This document shows, piece by piece, positions 22,603 to 34,275 of a DNA stretch of 64,000 bases; the first letter of the stretch is position 1, and each line of letters opens with the position of its first letter. Source of the stretch: Biscogniauxia marginata (Eukaryota > Ascomycota > Sordariomycetes > Xylariales > Xylariaceae); NCBI GenBank assembly GCA_022695795.1, contig MU404116.1, positions 1-64,000 on the forward strand, read 5' to 3'. The notes under the pieces are model-generated. The model was not told where the DNA came from. It made no database searches and was given only the letters and a program-made list of their open reading frames with translations. A program made the translations under genes and the position numbers.

Positions 22603-25541
22603 TCCGTAATCCGTAGATGAGCGAGCCTCACTATGTACAATGACGCCTGCTCCGTGACCGAAGCTGAAGTGAGTGCTAAAAACCTGTTACTTCTAGACGG
22701 CAAATTCCGTGAGCATAAACGAACAGGTGGGAGCTGATTGCTTGAGTGGCCGTCTCATCGCCTCGACCTTGTCCTGAAACGTATGCGTCGTGAGAAGTGA
22801 GCAAGCTGTTAGTAAAAACGGTCTGATCGATCCATGTGGCTTAACTTGTTATCAGCCTCACGCGCTGTCTAATGATGGCGACTGATATTAAGCCAATTCC
22901 ATGGTAGCCGAATGCGAGATTTCTACAACCCGGTATACTACAAGAATGGCAATGATTGCTATCGTGACTTGATATGTAAACGGACGGACGTTAATTATCA
23001 ACGGCTCACTAGAGCGCAATTCAATGTGCCGCCTCTTTGGGCCCCATCCCCCCCTGGGAGACCGTCCCGGCTTAAGAGGCATCCTAGCAACGGTCCCAAG
23101 GACCTGGTTTGCTCCTCCGTGCAAATGGGTCCCGCGAGGTCTTGTTGTAGAACCTTCAGTCTGCCCCTGTCCGGCCGAATGCTGGTCTGCTGGGCCAGCT
23201 CTGCGACTTGTCAGAACTCGAAATGGGGATCTCTTCCGTCTGACCCTGGCAGCAGGAACCCCCCTCCCCAGCATTCGCAATGAGTTCCCAAAGAGTACAA
23301 CCCTCCGTTCTTGGTACTGCTAATATGCCATTGTAGTATTTCTTTAATCCGGCACAAAAGTTCAACCGACGTCGTATAGACAGAACCTTACCGTCTTTAA
23401 TCACCCATGTCTTAGGTCCTATTTCCGAGCTTAGTAGGTACTAAACCGTAGGCCCGTTACCTTTTTGTTTCCTGTCCCCAAAAGTAGTTTAGATTAGATT
23501 AGTTTAGTGTTTATAAACTCATTAGTGTTCGGTAGACATGCGTAGCCCGGAACAAACTGTCCAAAGGGTTAAGTTCTATTTTCTTTGCGAATGGCTAGGT
23601 AGGTAAGGTACTCGGCGCTATTACATAGGAGATTGTTTAGACAACTAATAGGTATTGAGACCTGAATTTCCATTGCATTATGTACATGGCGTACGTACGT
23701 AGTACCTAGGGAGGGAGGGATTGTATGTACTTACCTACATACACCAATGCTACCTAGCACCCTACATTATGTACTAGGTTAGGTTACCACACGACCCAAG
23801 GGAGGGAGAGACGCAATAAGTTCCCGCGCCTAGCCCCTTAACGGTCAAGCGTCTCACAACCCATGATGTATTCACCACTCATATCAATTATCGTAGCATG
23901 CTAACGTTTGGTTATGGACTTTCGACAAAACCTAAGCTTTTAACGGTGCTTGGACTTTTCGAGGCAAACTTCTTTCCCTCGTTTCCCCTTTTCCCCACCG
24001 ATGCGCTGAATCGCCGGTATACGCGCAGCACGACCACGGAGTAATTTAGCACGTTTGCCGCGATCTGGGGGCCCATGGGTGCGTCCTTGGCTTTTCCCTC
24101 GCCTGGCAACTGAGGTGGTTCTTCACAGTTCAAGGGACCCCTCCAAGCCCCTGCAGGCGCCTGCAAGTGGATGGCCATCATGCACGTATACCAACTAGGG
24201 AGGCATGCGTGGATGTATGTGTGTACATGTGTGTAAGTGTGCGGGTGAGTCTGGAATACAGCAACGAGAGAAAACTAAAATACTGACCTATGTACCATTG
24301 ACCCTAGCTAACATGTATTGTTGTCCCGTACATTACCACCAGAATCTAACACCTCCATGTACCAGACCGGCTCTGGGTCTCCGTAACAGCAACATAATAA
24401 TAACCTTACTTACCTACCTACAACTACTACTACTACCTTACCTACATACCTTACCACCCACTTACATACACACATACATACCTACATACATGTATGTACG
24501 TTATATTTTACTCTGCCTTGCTTGACTTGGGCCTGTGGACACTGGCGAATGGGGATACTTTGCTGTCGAATTCTTACAAAGACAACAACGAGAACCCCCC
24601 CCCCCTTCCCTCCTCCAATGTCATCACAGAATTCTACCTTGACGCTTCTCCCGTAGCTGCATAGCTCAAGCATCTTCCTTGGACTCCAAAACCTGCCCCG
24701 GGTCATACCTACTACACACACACATGTTGTTGGGCTCTTCTTAATCCTTCCCCGTCCCGACATCCCGCTGCCTAATATATTCAATCCTGCCGACCGTCGT
24801 CTCCTCCTCCATCTTCGCCTCCAAACCCAGCCTCTGGTCTTCCCGCCCCAACTCGACAGATAGTCCCTCTCCCTGTATGTCAAGTCCCGTCACCTCCAGG
24901 CCTCTGGACCCGTTATTCGCCCCATATTTCACCCCGAAGACTCGGTTCTGAGTGGTTACCGTCGCCAGTGCTGTTGCGCCCCCGGTGCCGTCCACAGCTG
25001 CACCAAGCCGACAGACGCGAGGGCCATCGTGACACCCCAGAGACGACTCTCTGGCTCGTCGGTAGGCGAACGAGGGCCTTGACAGCACTTTTCTCCAGGC
25101 CTCGTCCCTGCACAAAGCCGCACCCCCCAATCTCTCAGTCCATTACACGAAACCTCTTCTGGGGAACAGTCTGTGGTACTTCTCACCCACCCGAAAGGTG
25201 ACGGCGGGATCTGTGTCATACAATACTCGGTTATCCAGCGACATCTTGTTGGCTCGTCCGCCTGAGCTTTTCCACAACTGTCGTGAACAGCCGACTTCCC
25301 AACCAAGTCCTGCGAAACTCGAGTTTCGGAACTTGCCATTGCCATCAGGCCCTTGTTGTTTTCAGCCCGGGTTTGGAACACCACATTCTGCTGGTCCTCG
25401 GAGCTTTTCTGGGCGCCCTCCAGAGCAAAACCCACCTTGCAAGCTGTATTTGACCGTCCGGCCCTGGCTTATGGGTGCAATTTCAAGCCCGCTGGAAATA
25501 AACACGACATCTTCCAGCCCGCTGGAAGTAGAATCGATCCC
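19018..25541. other. Gene-free stretch, 6.5 kb
   Basis: No ORF with a recognisable motif on either strand. It holds microsatellites, including (TACCCA)5 at 22571-22600 and CTTT repeats near 22080, and many TACCTACC/GGTAGGTA words. The last few hundred bases are GC-richer and form the promoter of the PAS gene. It could contain lncRNA or decayed elements; nothing firm was seen. Confidence 0.5.
22571..22600. repeat. (TACCCA)5 hexanucleotide repeat
   Basis: Five perfect tandem hexamers in gene-free DNA. They differ from the usual fungal telomere unit TTAGGG, so this is treated as a plain microsatellite. Confidence 0.9.
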
Positions 25542-27591
25542 ATGGAGCAGACTTTCATAACCATTCATAGTGAGTTTCTCTAAACACCTGGTCCTTTCCC
25601 AGCCTCACAATGCGGAAGAAGACGAAAAGAAAAAAAAAAGAAACGAACCCATTTATTCACATTTCTCCACTTGGCCTGGTATGCCGTGGCTCACTGCTCG
25701 TGTCTCACAGATCTCTCGCCCGATGCCAACATCCTCTTTGCATCGGAGTCAATAGTTGATATCCTTGGATACCAATCGCAGGACGTCCAGGGTAAATCAT
25801 GTTTCGACTATTTTCACCCGGACGAGGTGCCCTTCGCGCGTTCCGTACACAGCAGAGGTGTCTTGCTTGATAAGGCTGCGGTCCTGCACTATGTCCGCAT
25901 CTTGTCGAGAGATGGCCAGTGGATCAGCTGCGAGTGTTGTTTTACGATAGTCCACGATGTCTTGGTCGCAAGCACGAGTATCTACCGGCGAGGCGAAAAG
26001 AGCGAAAGTACGCACATGGGAAGTCTGCTGTTAAGTCAATATTCCTGCTAACTAATCGGTAGGAAGGGCGATTGAGGCGCCTCAGATCCGACGTATTTTC
26101 TCCTGCTCGCCAAGGGACCCTCGATACCATATGCTAGAGCACTTGTCGCCGAAATTCAAGATGCAGCCGATGGAGAGGGAGCCCCGCGCGGCCTTGATAT
26201 TGAACCGATTCACTAGGACGTTGACAGTAATGTTTGCAACCAATGCCGTTGCGTCGATATTGGGAGTTAGACCAGATCAGGTTCAGGACAAGAGCTTCTA
26301 CGAGTGTATCGCCGAGAATTGTTTATCGGATGCCATCAAATGTCTAGAAAGCGCCAAAGCCAACGACTCGATAGCGTATCTTCGGTTTTGGTATCGGGAT
26401 CCCCGGCGGGAAGAAGACTTCGAAGAGGAAGAAGAGGAAGAGGACGAAGAGCCGAGCGACGAGGAGAGTGAAGACATAGCTAGCGGTAACAGCGACTCGG
26501 ATGGTGGTGCGCATCTGGATAGCACCATGGATGTAGACTCAGATCGCATGACAGATCGCGAGATCAAGACCGAGGCGATGAGCAGTCCTAGGCCGTCCGA
26601 CTCCGCTACCATCGTTAACCTGAAAACCGAAGCTGATTTGTCGCCGCCCCTCGCCGCCACATTTCCATCGTTACCAGATACGGAAATGTACCATAGACCG
26701 GGCGAGTCTCGTCAGTCAAGTCGACGGCCAAGACGGAGTCGGCGACCGGAACCGATCCCCACATTTGAACTTGAAGCAGTAGTTTCCTGCACTTCTGATG
26801 GGCTCGTGGTGGTTCTCAGAAAAGCTCGACCGCCGATCCCTTCGCTTCACCCGCCCCTACTTCCGATCGACTTCGAGAACGGGTTGTTTGCCGCTCCTTG
26901 GAGCGACCAACCTATCCGGCCATACTATCCACCGGAACTTTTCTATACCTTCCGACCGCCTTTGCTGCCCCAGTTTATGCCGCTGCAGGAACATGTCAAG
27001 GCGGCGGGCGGACCTCCAATAGATCAGTTGATGAAGTCGATTCGCGACGTAGCTGTTTTCGCTTGGGCGCTCGTAGGCATTAACGGCAACATGGCTTCGT
27101 ATGGGCACGGCATACCCACCGGGGACGCGCTACCGCCCGACGGTCTTCCCGTATGGGATCCCAGTGCCCCGAAAACGTCATACCTTGGCCCGGAGCCTCT
27201 GCCAACTGGCCGATGGATAAATTCATCGAGCGAGAATAAACCGGGTGGGCCGAGCATGGCTTCTGGGCCACCTTATGGACCTAGCTTCGCCACCAAAAGA
27301 CCTCGGACTTACGCCTCTACGCCAGGTGGGTTTAACAATGGCGATACTAGCCGGCTTAATCCGACGTGGCCGACTTCTACGCCGTACGCGGCGGGTCGGG
27401 AACCATGGGCATACTCTCCAATACGACAACAGCCTCAACCTCCTCACGAATATCATAACTACCCACCGCGGGAGCCGTGGGTAGAGGCGTCGGCTTCGTA
27501 CGCTCAACAAAACGCGAATAGCTACCCGATCCCGACGACACAACCACATGCCTTCGGAGACCCGCCACCGAACTACAGACGCCACATGTAG
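25542..27591 (+). CDS. PAS-domain protein, two PAS-like modules
   Basis: Probable sensory/regulatory protein with tandem PAS folds, conserved in filamentous ascomycetes; specific role unknown to me. Three exons: 25542-25569, 25711-26007 and 26063-27591, with introns of 141 and 55 nt; 617 residues. Spliced start MEQTFITIHNLSPDANILFA. PAS 1 (about 8-105) has SESIVDILGYQSQDVQGKSC, FDYFHPDE and CCFTIVHDVLV. A linker (RRAIEAPQIRRIFS) leads to PAS 2 (about 145-215), with ALILNRFTRTLTVMFATNAV and SILGVRPDQVQDKSFYECI. A strongly acidic stretch (about 240-265, EEEEEEDEEPSDEESED) follows, then a Pro/Ser/Tyr-rich tail without recognised domains. No GATA finger or LOV cysteine motif (GXNCRFLQ) is visible, so it is not a White Collar photoreceptor as such. 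Splice phases agree throughout. Confidence 0.85.
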
Positions 27592-28792
27592 CAGTAGAGG
27601 GCATGTCACATATTGCTATTTCTATATTACACTACATGGCTTGGGAGAAAATACGTAACGCACTTAGGACACATTAGCGAGGGTTTACTTTTGGGTTTTC
27701 CTTACTATATACATATTTTATGAAGGCGCGGCGTTGTGCGAACTTTTTTTTCTTGGTTTCAGAAGGCTTCTTGGATTCGCACATGTCGAGGACTATATGG
27801 ACTGAGAGAGAGAGAGAGAGATGGGTTGAACTAAATTTTTTTTCTCGAGTATATGGAAGGTTCACAAACATCTATGATTTTTTGCATCCAGCGGCAGCCG
27901 GAAAACGGGTCGGAATGGTTATAACATACCTACTTTAGGACTACCAGGCTCTACTATTTTTCATCGTAAACGGGAAAGGAGGGGGGTTTTATATTTTGAA
28001 GAAAGATGGCATACCCAATTTGTGAGAACCTGTATACTTCGGAGCTAGTAACAAAACAGGTTCTGGGAAAATCAGAGATACCCCTTTTTTATTATCTGAT
28101 AGGCGTGTTTTTTTGCTTCTCTTATACTTCTCTACTCTCTAGTGTATACATGCAGGTAGCATAGAATGGGGGCATATACCTACGATACATACTTACCTGG
28201 TATTATAATAATTAAGAGTGAGAGAGGAATGCTTTTGTCTCTACGATTTATACTCGATATCACCTATGGTTGTGTGTGTGACGACAGCCATTCAATCTCG
28301 GTCCGTACCTAGGTAACCTTAGCTTCATTTATAAGTGAAAGTCGTTTTCTATACCTGCTTCCTTACTCTTGATTCTCTCCTGTGGAAGGAATCCTTCAAG
28401 TTATACCTACTTCTCATTGGCATATAAATAAGCCATTATTTGCATAAACTCTTAAATTATTGCATTACAGCCATCATAGTCTGGTTATTGAAGTATATGA
28501 CTTAACAATGAGGTCCACATTTACCCGAGAGCTTGGACCACACGGAGCTTGGTACGAACCTTGTTCAATTGACACCTGGAAGCTGTAAAGACCACATCAC
28601 CACCACATTTGCTTGAACGAACTAACTCAGACGAACTCTCGAGCTGCTAACTCCGGGTCTGATCTCTTGATACGGAGATATACGACGCGGTCTCCCCGAC
28701 GATACTTACCTTTCCGGCCGGCCTGTGGAGAGCGGGAGCGAGACCAGCCCACACGAGATTTCCATCACTACTTGTAAATCACGATTGCGAAC
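27592..28792. other. Intergenic, PAS gene to YIP gene
   Basis: 1.2 kb, AT-rich, containing a short GA dinucleotide run near 27806 and no recognised gene. The distal part is the promoter of the Yip1-family gene. Confidence 0.5.
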
Positions 28793-30175
28793 ATGGCCTC
28801 TTCAAGCCACCACCGCTACGACGAGCCGCAAATAGACGACGATGACCTCATCGACCCCGATGACGGTAAGCCGAATATCAAATTCATTATTCCCCCTCGC
28901 GACCAGGCCGAGCGCCCGCTTGCCTGGCCCCCGCCCCCCCCGTTACAACTCATCATGCTCTTACCCACCAGCAGCCAGCCCACTTCTCCTAATCTATCCA
29001 TCCATCCATCCGTCTACCCATCTATCTTATCTTTACTGACATCGGCCTCTCCCTCTCAGCCGACCTCGACGACTTCGACGACCCGATATCGAACGCGCAG
29101 GCGCAGCGCGAGCCGCTGACGGGCGCCATCGGTTCCTCGACCCCGGCCCCGGCGGGGGCGTCGGCGTCGGCGTCGGCCTCGTCGTCGTCGCGGCCGCTGA
29201 ACGAGGGGTACCTGACGTCGCGGATCCCGGGGGAGGACCGGCGGGCGCCGCAGAGCACGCTCGACGAGTCGGTGTGGGAGACGCTGCGGCGCGACCTCGC
29301 CGCCGTCTGGTCCAAGATGCGCGAGGTGCTGTGGCCGCGCTACCTGCTCGGCGGCAGCATGCTGTTCGAGAACCCGCGCGGCGCCTACGCCAACCTCGTG
29401 CGCGGAGGAGGTGGCGGTGGCGCGGGATTGGCGGCCGCCGCCCGCGAGGAGCTGCAGTCCCTCGCCGGCCGCGTCATGGACCCCGAGGCCCTGCTGAGCC
29501 AGAACAACATGTCGCCCGGCCTCCGCGACTGGGACATGTGGGGCCCCCTCATCTTCTGCCTCCTGCTGTCCCTGCTGCTGAGCTTCCGCGCCAAGGGCGA
29601 CCAGCGCGACGTCGTCTTCAGCGGCGTCTTCGCCATCGTGTGGATCGGCGAGGCCGTCGTCACGCTGCAGATTAAGCTCCTGGGTGGGAATGTGTAAGTT
29701 TTTTTTGTTTTTACGTTTGCTTCCCCCATCTCCCCTTTATCTCAGTCTCTCTCATGCCCTCTCCCCTACTCTCCCTCCCCCCCCTTTTTTTAGTTCCATC
29801 TCTACCTTCTCCACTCCTTTAGTGGGGGGAGGGGGGAAGTGAGTAGACAAGGCCGTATGCTTCGGAAGACGGGACCGATAAAAAGAGAAGAAGGAGAAGA
29901 AAAAAAACTAACAGTGGATGGCCAGCTCCTTCGCACAGAGCGTATGCATCATCGGCTACACGCTCTTCCCGCTCGTCATCGCCTCCCTCATGTCGGCCCT
30001 GGGCCTGCCCACGATCCCGCGCATCCCCGTCTACCTCGTGCTCGTCGCCTGGTCGCTCGCCGCCGGCGTCAGCATCCTCGGCGGCAGCGGCGTCGTCAAG
30101 AACCGCGTCGGTATCGCCGTCTACCCCCTCCTCATATTCTACCTCGGCCTCGGCTGCCTCTGCTTCATCAGCTAG
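28793..30175 (+). CDS. yip4: Yip1-domain Golgi membrane protein (Yip4/YIPF6-like)
   Basis: Multi-pass Golgi protein of the Yip1/YIPF family that interacts with Rab GTPases in vesicle traffic. Three exons: 28793-28865, 29060-29693 and 29926-30175. The introns are 194 and 232 nt, the second ending GGCCAG after a CTAAC branch site; 318 residues. The N-terminus is acidic (DEPQIDDDDLIDPDD), then DLDDFDDPI and a Ser/Ala-rich linker. The family core follows: TLDESVWETLRRDLAAVWSK, LWPRYLLGGSML, RDWDMWGPLIFCLLLSLLLS, VFAIVWIGEAVVTLQIKLLGG. After the last junction come SFAQSVCIIGYTLFPLVIAS and a closing hydrophobic segment ending in FIS. Five membrane segments fit the family. An Ala/Gly insert (RGGGGGGAGLAAAA) enlarges the linker. 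Complete gene. Confidence 0.9.
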
Positions 30176-31118
30176 GTAATGCTTAAAGGGGGGGAGAAGG
30201 GGAGGGCTGGAGTTCGGGAAAAAAAACTGTGGAAAATAATCAAGGGAGGAGGGAGAGAGAGGGGGGGGGGGGGGGGGAGGAGAGAGTTTTATCGGTTTTT
30301 CTTCTTCTTTTTATGTGGGAAAAAGAGAAAGATAACATATGTATGCACCTTGCGTGCAGGTGGGAAGGGCGCATGGCAAAATTTGCACATTAACATATTT
30401 TTCGAATCGTTTATGGTCTTTTTTTTTTTTCCCTCTCGAAGCCGTGTTTTTGCCCCCCCATGTAACTCTAGTATTTTCACTTTTCCCAACTGGCCACGGC
30501 CGGCGAGAAACAAAGTGTATGATTAGGTAAAGATCGGGATTTATCAACCACAAAAAAAAAAAGGGCTGGCAGGGAAACGGACCAAGTGAGGTCCTCTTTA
30601 AGGGAGAGGAATAAGTGTCAGTTGTTCTCTCGTGCGTGATTGTTTACTAATGCTATTACTATCTATTGGGAGTTTCTGCCGGTGGTTACAAGATGATCTG
30701 ATATCCCTTTGCTTCGTCAAGCCTCTCATTACCCCCCCTTTTCTTCCCTGGTTGAGGTAGGTGAGAAATGCATTATCACTGTCCTTCGTTGCCCAGACTG
30801 TGCTAAATAATCAAACATTATTCTGCTCCGAAATCTTTCTAAACCAGAGAGACCTACAATAGGACATGTAGAATCTCATTCATTCCCAGATATCATCTCT
30901 CTCGAACTGCAGTGGATAGTCTGGGGATAAACTCCGTCGGCTCGTATCCGTACCCTCCCCCCTCCCCTAAATGTACTAGGCTTTATTGCCGGGACCATTG
31001 GCAAAGGCCGCTCTCGGCAACCACCCCTTAACATCGCTCTCTCCAATAGCACCTACGCGTCGGCCTCGATGTATACCCACCCCCCCTTGCCTTATTCCGA
31101 GTCGGAAGAGTCTGGGCC
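30176..31118. other. Intergenic with G and T homopolymers
   Basis: About 940 bases between convergent genes, with a poly-G run near 30261 and poly-T/poly-A tracts. No gene was recognised. Confidence 0.5.
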
Positions 31119-32483
31119 CTAAGGGAGGAGGTCCCGAAACCGATGGAACGCGACGACCGAGGCTAGCTCGAGCAATAGGAGGTCGAATATACGCCTCTTG
31201 AGCTGCGCGCTTAACGCCGGTGACGGCGGCGGCGGCGGTTGCCGGTAAGGCCGGCTATCTAGCTCGTCGTAATCGTCGTCGCTGCCGTTATCGTTATGGT
31301 AGTAGAGATCGTAGAGGGCGGTGGTGCTATCAATGAATTCTTCCCCTCTCGTCCAGCTTCTCCTATTTCTGCCTGACCTCTCTAAGCCAGCACGACGGGG
31401 GTGACGAGGCCATCCTCTGCGAGCATGAGCGTGCTGGGGGCCTGGGCTGCCTTGCTGCCACCCCTCTACGTACGCTGCCATCTCCTGGGCACACGCGATC
31501 CCCTCCGATGCGAATATGCTATGGAGGGTGGCGCACACGGTGCCTCGGCGGAGAAGTAGCCGGAAATTTCTCTGTACTAGTGCCTCGTAGGGATCTGGGC
31601 CGGTAGTATCGAACATTGCTTCTGCTGTTGCCACTGCGGCGGCGGCATCTGTTGGTTTTCCTATTTCGACCTCGTCCGCTTCCGTTCTTGTAGATTGCGA
31701 TGATGATACCGACGCGTCAGACCGAGTAGCTCCTCTAATCGTAGTAGGCCTTGGTTTATCGTCCTCCTCGCCCTCGACCTGTTGTTCTTGGGCCTCGATC
31801 GCAGCTACAGCAATAGCCTCCCGTGCTAGCATCTCTTGTTGCCCTGCCAGCACGTCCTGCACCGTGTCCGACACGGACTGCACCATCGACTGCCCCAGAT
31901 CCTGCATACGACTGATACGCGCGCTTGTGTGCCAGATCGCCTGCACCCCGTCATACAACTGCTCACCACCGGCATAGCCTTGTCGTACATTTGGATATCC
32001 GTGCTGGGATCCAATTATACTTCCATCCGAGCCTCTTCTCCCCCTTCTACCCATTGATGGGATGCCACTGTATCTATTCGTATGTAAACGACTGTCTGGG
32101 GGGTTGTTGCTGCTGGAGCTGAAAGGGTTCGAAAGAAAAGCGGGACTGCGTCTCGACGTTGAGGATGATAATGGTGTTGATATCAGCGCCGGACCAAACA
32201 GTGTTATTACATGTGCTACAAAATGCTGCAGCAAATCGTCATGGTTCAGGAGGAGGTCACCGAGCTGGTCCGCGATGGCCTCTATCTCGGTCTCGAGGGC
32301 GGGCAGGGAGTCACCTTTGCCATCACTGTCGTTACAATCTTCTCCTGTAACAGCGTCGCAGAGGTTCGATATGTAAGTACTAAGAGAATCTAGTTGTGAT
32401 GAGCCTGAAAGAGTCGTTAAACGGGCCAGGATCGTGGCATGGTTAAGAGTCGTGCTCTCGTTTGCTTTTCCTGCCATCACCAT
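31119..32483 (-). CDS. Conserved-looking hypothetical protein, 454 aa
   Basis: Unrecognised single-exon ORF. The long open frame with coding-like composition supports a real gene. The N-terminal third is helical (TILARLTTLSGSSQLDSLSTY, EIEAIADQLGDLLLNHDDLL), then a Ser/Gly/Arg-rich stretch. A second helical part (ARISRMQDLGQSMVQSVSDT with an Ala/Glu-rich continuation) and an acidic linker follow, then an Arg-rich section and a C-terminal helix (LKRRIFDLLLLELASVVAFH). No signal peptide or membrane helix. Start may be Met 1 at 32483 or Met 3 at 32477. It is the first of two minus-strand genes in tandem, upstream of which lies the Rrn11-like gene. No function proposed. Confidence 0.6.
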   Translation of the reverse strand: MVMAGKANESTTLNHATILARLTTLSGSSQLDSLSTYISNLCDAVTGEDCNDSDGKGDSLPALETEIEAIADQLGDLLLNHDDLLQHFVAHVITLFGPALISTPLSSSTSRRSPAFLSNPFSSSSNNPPDSRLHTNRYSGIPSMGRRGRRGSDGSIIGSQHGYPNVRQGYAGGEQLYDGVQAIWHTSARISRMQDLGQSMVQSVSDTVQDVLAGQQEMLAREAIAVAAIEAQEQQVEGEEDDKPRPTTIRGATRSDASVSSSQSTRTEADEVEIGKPTDAAAAVATAEAMFDTTGPDPYEALVQRNFRLLLRRGTVCATLHSIFASEGIACAQEMAAYVEGWQQGSPGPQHAHARRGWPRHPRRAGLERSGRNRRSWTRGEEFIDSTTALYDLYYHNDNGSDDDYDELDSRPYRQPPPPPSPALSAQLKRRIFDLLLLELASVVAFHRFRDLLP

Positions 32484-32937
32484 CCGTCTACTATTCGTAT
32501 TCAGGGATGAAGGATATATTAGATGAAGTGAACCTACTGGAGATCGCCATGAAGGGGGAAGTCTAATTTAAAGACCTTTGGGTAAAAGTGTATGCCAAAA
32601 AAAAAACCCCTTTGATGTCGAGAGGACGGTATAATGAAGTTTCAAGATGTCGGTCCTTTGGCCTGTTTGTCCCAGCCGTTTGGCCGTTTCTCGTCGGTAG
32701 TACCATATCTATTATTTGAACCGGGACCTGCATTTATGAATCTGCAGCTATCCTTCGAACAAAGTGACTTGATCCCTGATGTTTCCATCCTGGTCATTGA
32801 AAATCTTATATTCCATACATGTGGGGAGATCATGCGAGAGAAGTCCAATCCAGAAGATTCCCTAGACACTTGCTCACCTTAAAAGTATTAATGTACTTAA
32901 GAATCTAATAGAACGTTGTAGCCGCATCAAAAGTTAT

Positions 32938-34275
32938 CTAAGACGCCAAAGACCCAGCATCTTCCAGGCTTATATCATGCTCATGATCCTCTTCATTCAT
33001 AAACCTCTGAATCCAGCCATCTATTTCTCCGCCAGTGTCCAATATCCGCTGGAAGAAGCCCCGCGCCTTCTCTTGCTCCTCTTTTCTCTTCTCTAGCGCG
33101 AAGTGCTCATCCGGCCCGTCAAGGTGGGCACGCAGGTCCCCGTCTCGTAGAGATAACACTTCCATGCGTTCCACGAGGATAGAATCGCTCTTCTCGACTA
33201 GTTGTGCTGGGAGATATAGGTCTGCAATGAAGAGGGATATGTTGCCCCGAAGATGCAGCAGCTCGCGGTGGGTTGAGTACGGCGCGTCCTCCATCAACTG
33301 GTCCATCCTCGTGGCGATCCGCTGTGCCGCAGTTTGTGTCTCCTGCCGTATTTCGTTTTTTGCTGCCCATTGCGATTCGAAGCGAGCCTCTTCCCTGCGT
33401 TGTCTTCGATGGTCGAGTTCTTCTTCCGAGTACGCCATCTGCCCGGGAGAGTCATCTACCCCTGCATCCGCTTCCTCTTCCTCGGAATCAAGCTCGTTTG
33501 AGGCTCTTTGGAACTCAGCATTGAGATTGTATACCTCAATGCCAAAGAGCGCCGGCCAGAAGTTGATCGCGCTAGTCAGGTGTGGCCGGTGCGGATCGTA
33601 AGGGTGCTGCTGGATGAGGTTCTCAAAGTAATCTTTGACCTTCTCAACATTGGCGGCACTGCCCCAGCGAGAGTTGGGTGCCTGTATGTTGCTCTGCGCT
33701 GTCTCGCCGTCGCGCATCAGGATCTCAGATCCAACCGCCCAGAGGTTGTTTAGGCGGATGTCTATCTCTTTCGTCTGGACCAGCAGTCCGAATGCCCGCT
33801 TCGCGCGGGTTATATCGCCATTGCTGAGACAGCGGTGCATGATAGCCGTAATGGTGTTGACATGCTTGAGCCGTGCTGAGTGTTGCTGCACTGTAACTTC
33901 TCTCTTGTTACTGACACTGGTGACATCAGTTTCCACCTCGCTCTCGCCAGCGCTTATACGCGATATGTTGGTGCTCCTGCGTTTCCTTATATTACCTGCA
34001 GGATACTCTGGAGGTAACGGTTTGTGTGGAAATGAAGGATAGAGTTTTGATGGCAGTTCATCCTCGGGCGACAGTCCAGCTACAGCAAATTGGCGGAGGG
34101 TATCTGGAGCATGGCTGAGCGGGTTGATCGAGTCCGAGGGGAGATTTGAGGATGGCGTATCTGGCAAAGGAGGAGAGGGTGAGTATGAGGGATGTCGGCT
34201 TTCGTCTCTCCTCGTGTGCTTGCGTGTGTGCACTCCCAGCATATAGCTGGGTACGGAAAGGGCAAATGGTCCCAT
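32938..34275 (-). CDS. rrn11: Rrn11-like RNA polymerase I core factor subunit
   Basis: Probable subunit of the RNA polymerase I core factor (Rrn6/Rrn7/Rrn11) that recruits Pol I to rDNA; nucleolar. Single exon, 445 residues. A disordered Pro/Ser-rich N-terminus leads to RKRRSTNISRISAGESEVET. The TPR-like family signature follows at about residues 130-185: RLKHVNTITAIMHRCLSNGD, TRAKRAFGLLVQTKEIDIRL, NNLWAVGSEILMRDGE. After it comes VKDYFENLIQQHPYDPHRP, then INFWPALFGIEVY, an acidic insert and a helical C-terminus. The RCLSNGDITRAKRAFGLL pattern matches what I recall for fungal Rrn11, but the family diverges fast, so the assignment rests on few residues. No introns seen; start at the first Met of the open frame. 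Confidence 0.62.
   Translation of the reverse strand: MGPFALSVPSYMLGVHTRKHTRRDESRHPSYSPSPPLPDTPSSNLPSDSINPLSHAPDTLRQFAVAGLSPEDELPSKLYPSFPHKPLPPEYPAGNIRKRRSTNISRISAGESEVETDVTSVSNKREVTVQQHSARLKHVNTITAIMHRCLSNGDITRAKRAFGLLVQTKEIDIRLNNLWAVGSEILMRDGETAQSNIQAPNSRWGSAANVEKVKDYFENLIQQHPYDPHRPHLTSAINFWPALFGIEVYNLNAEFQRASNELDSEEEEADAGVDDSPGQMAYSEEELDHRRQRREEARFESQWAAKNEIRQETQTAAQRIATRMDQLMEDAPYSTHRELLHLRGNISLFIADLYLPAQLVEKSDSILVERMEVLSLRDGDLRAHLDGPDEHFALEKRKEEQEKARGFFQRILDTGGEIDGWIQRFMNEEDHEHDISLEDAGSLAS

Noticed and set aside
22888..23283. Overlapping ORFs on both strands of about 125 codons
   Set aside because: Neither shows a domain, signal peptide or intron-supported extension; local GC rise explains the open frames.
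24741..25435. Minus-strand ORFs (129 and 159 codons) upstream of the PAS gene
   Set aside because: They lie antisense in the GC-rich promoter/leader of the PAS gene and carry no recognisable motif.
25542..27591. PAS gene as a White Collar-1 or Vivid photoreceptor
   Set aside because: No flavin-binding GXNCRFLQ cysteine motif and no GATA zinc finger are present.
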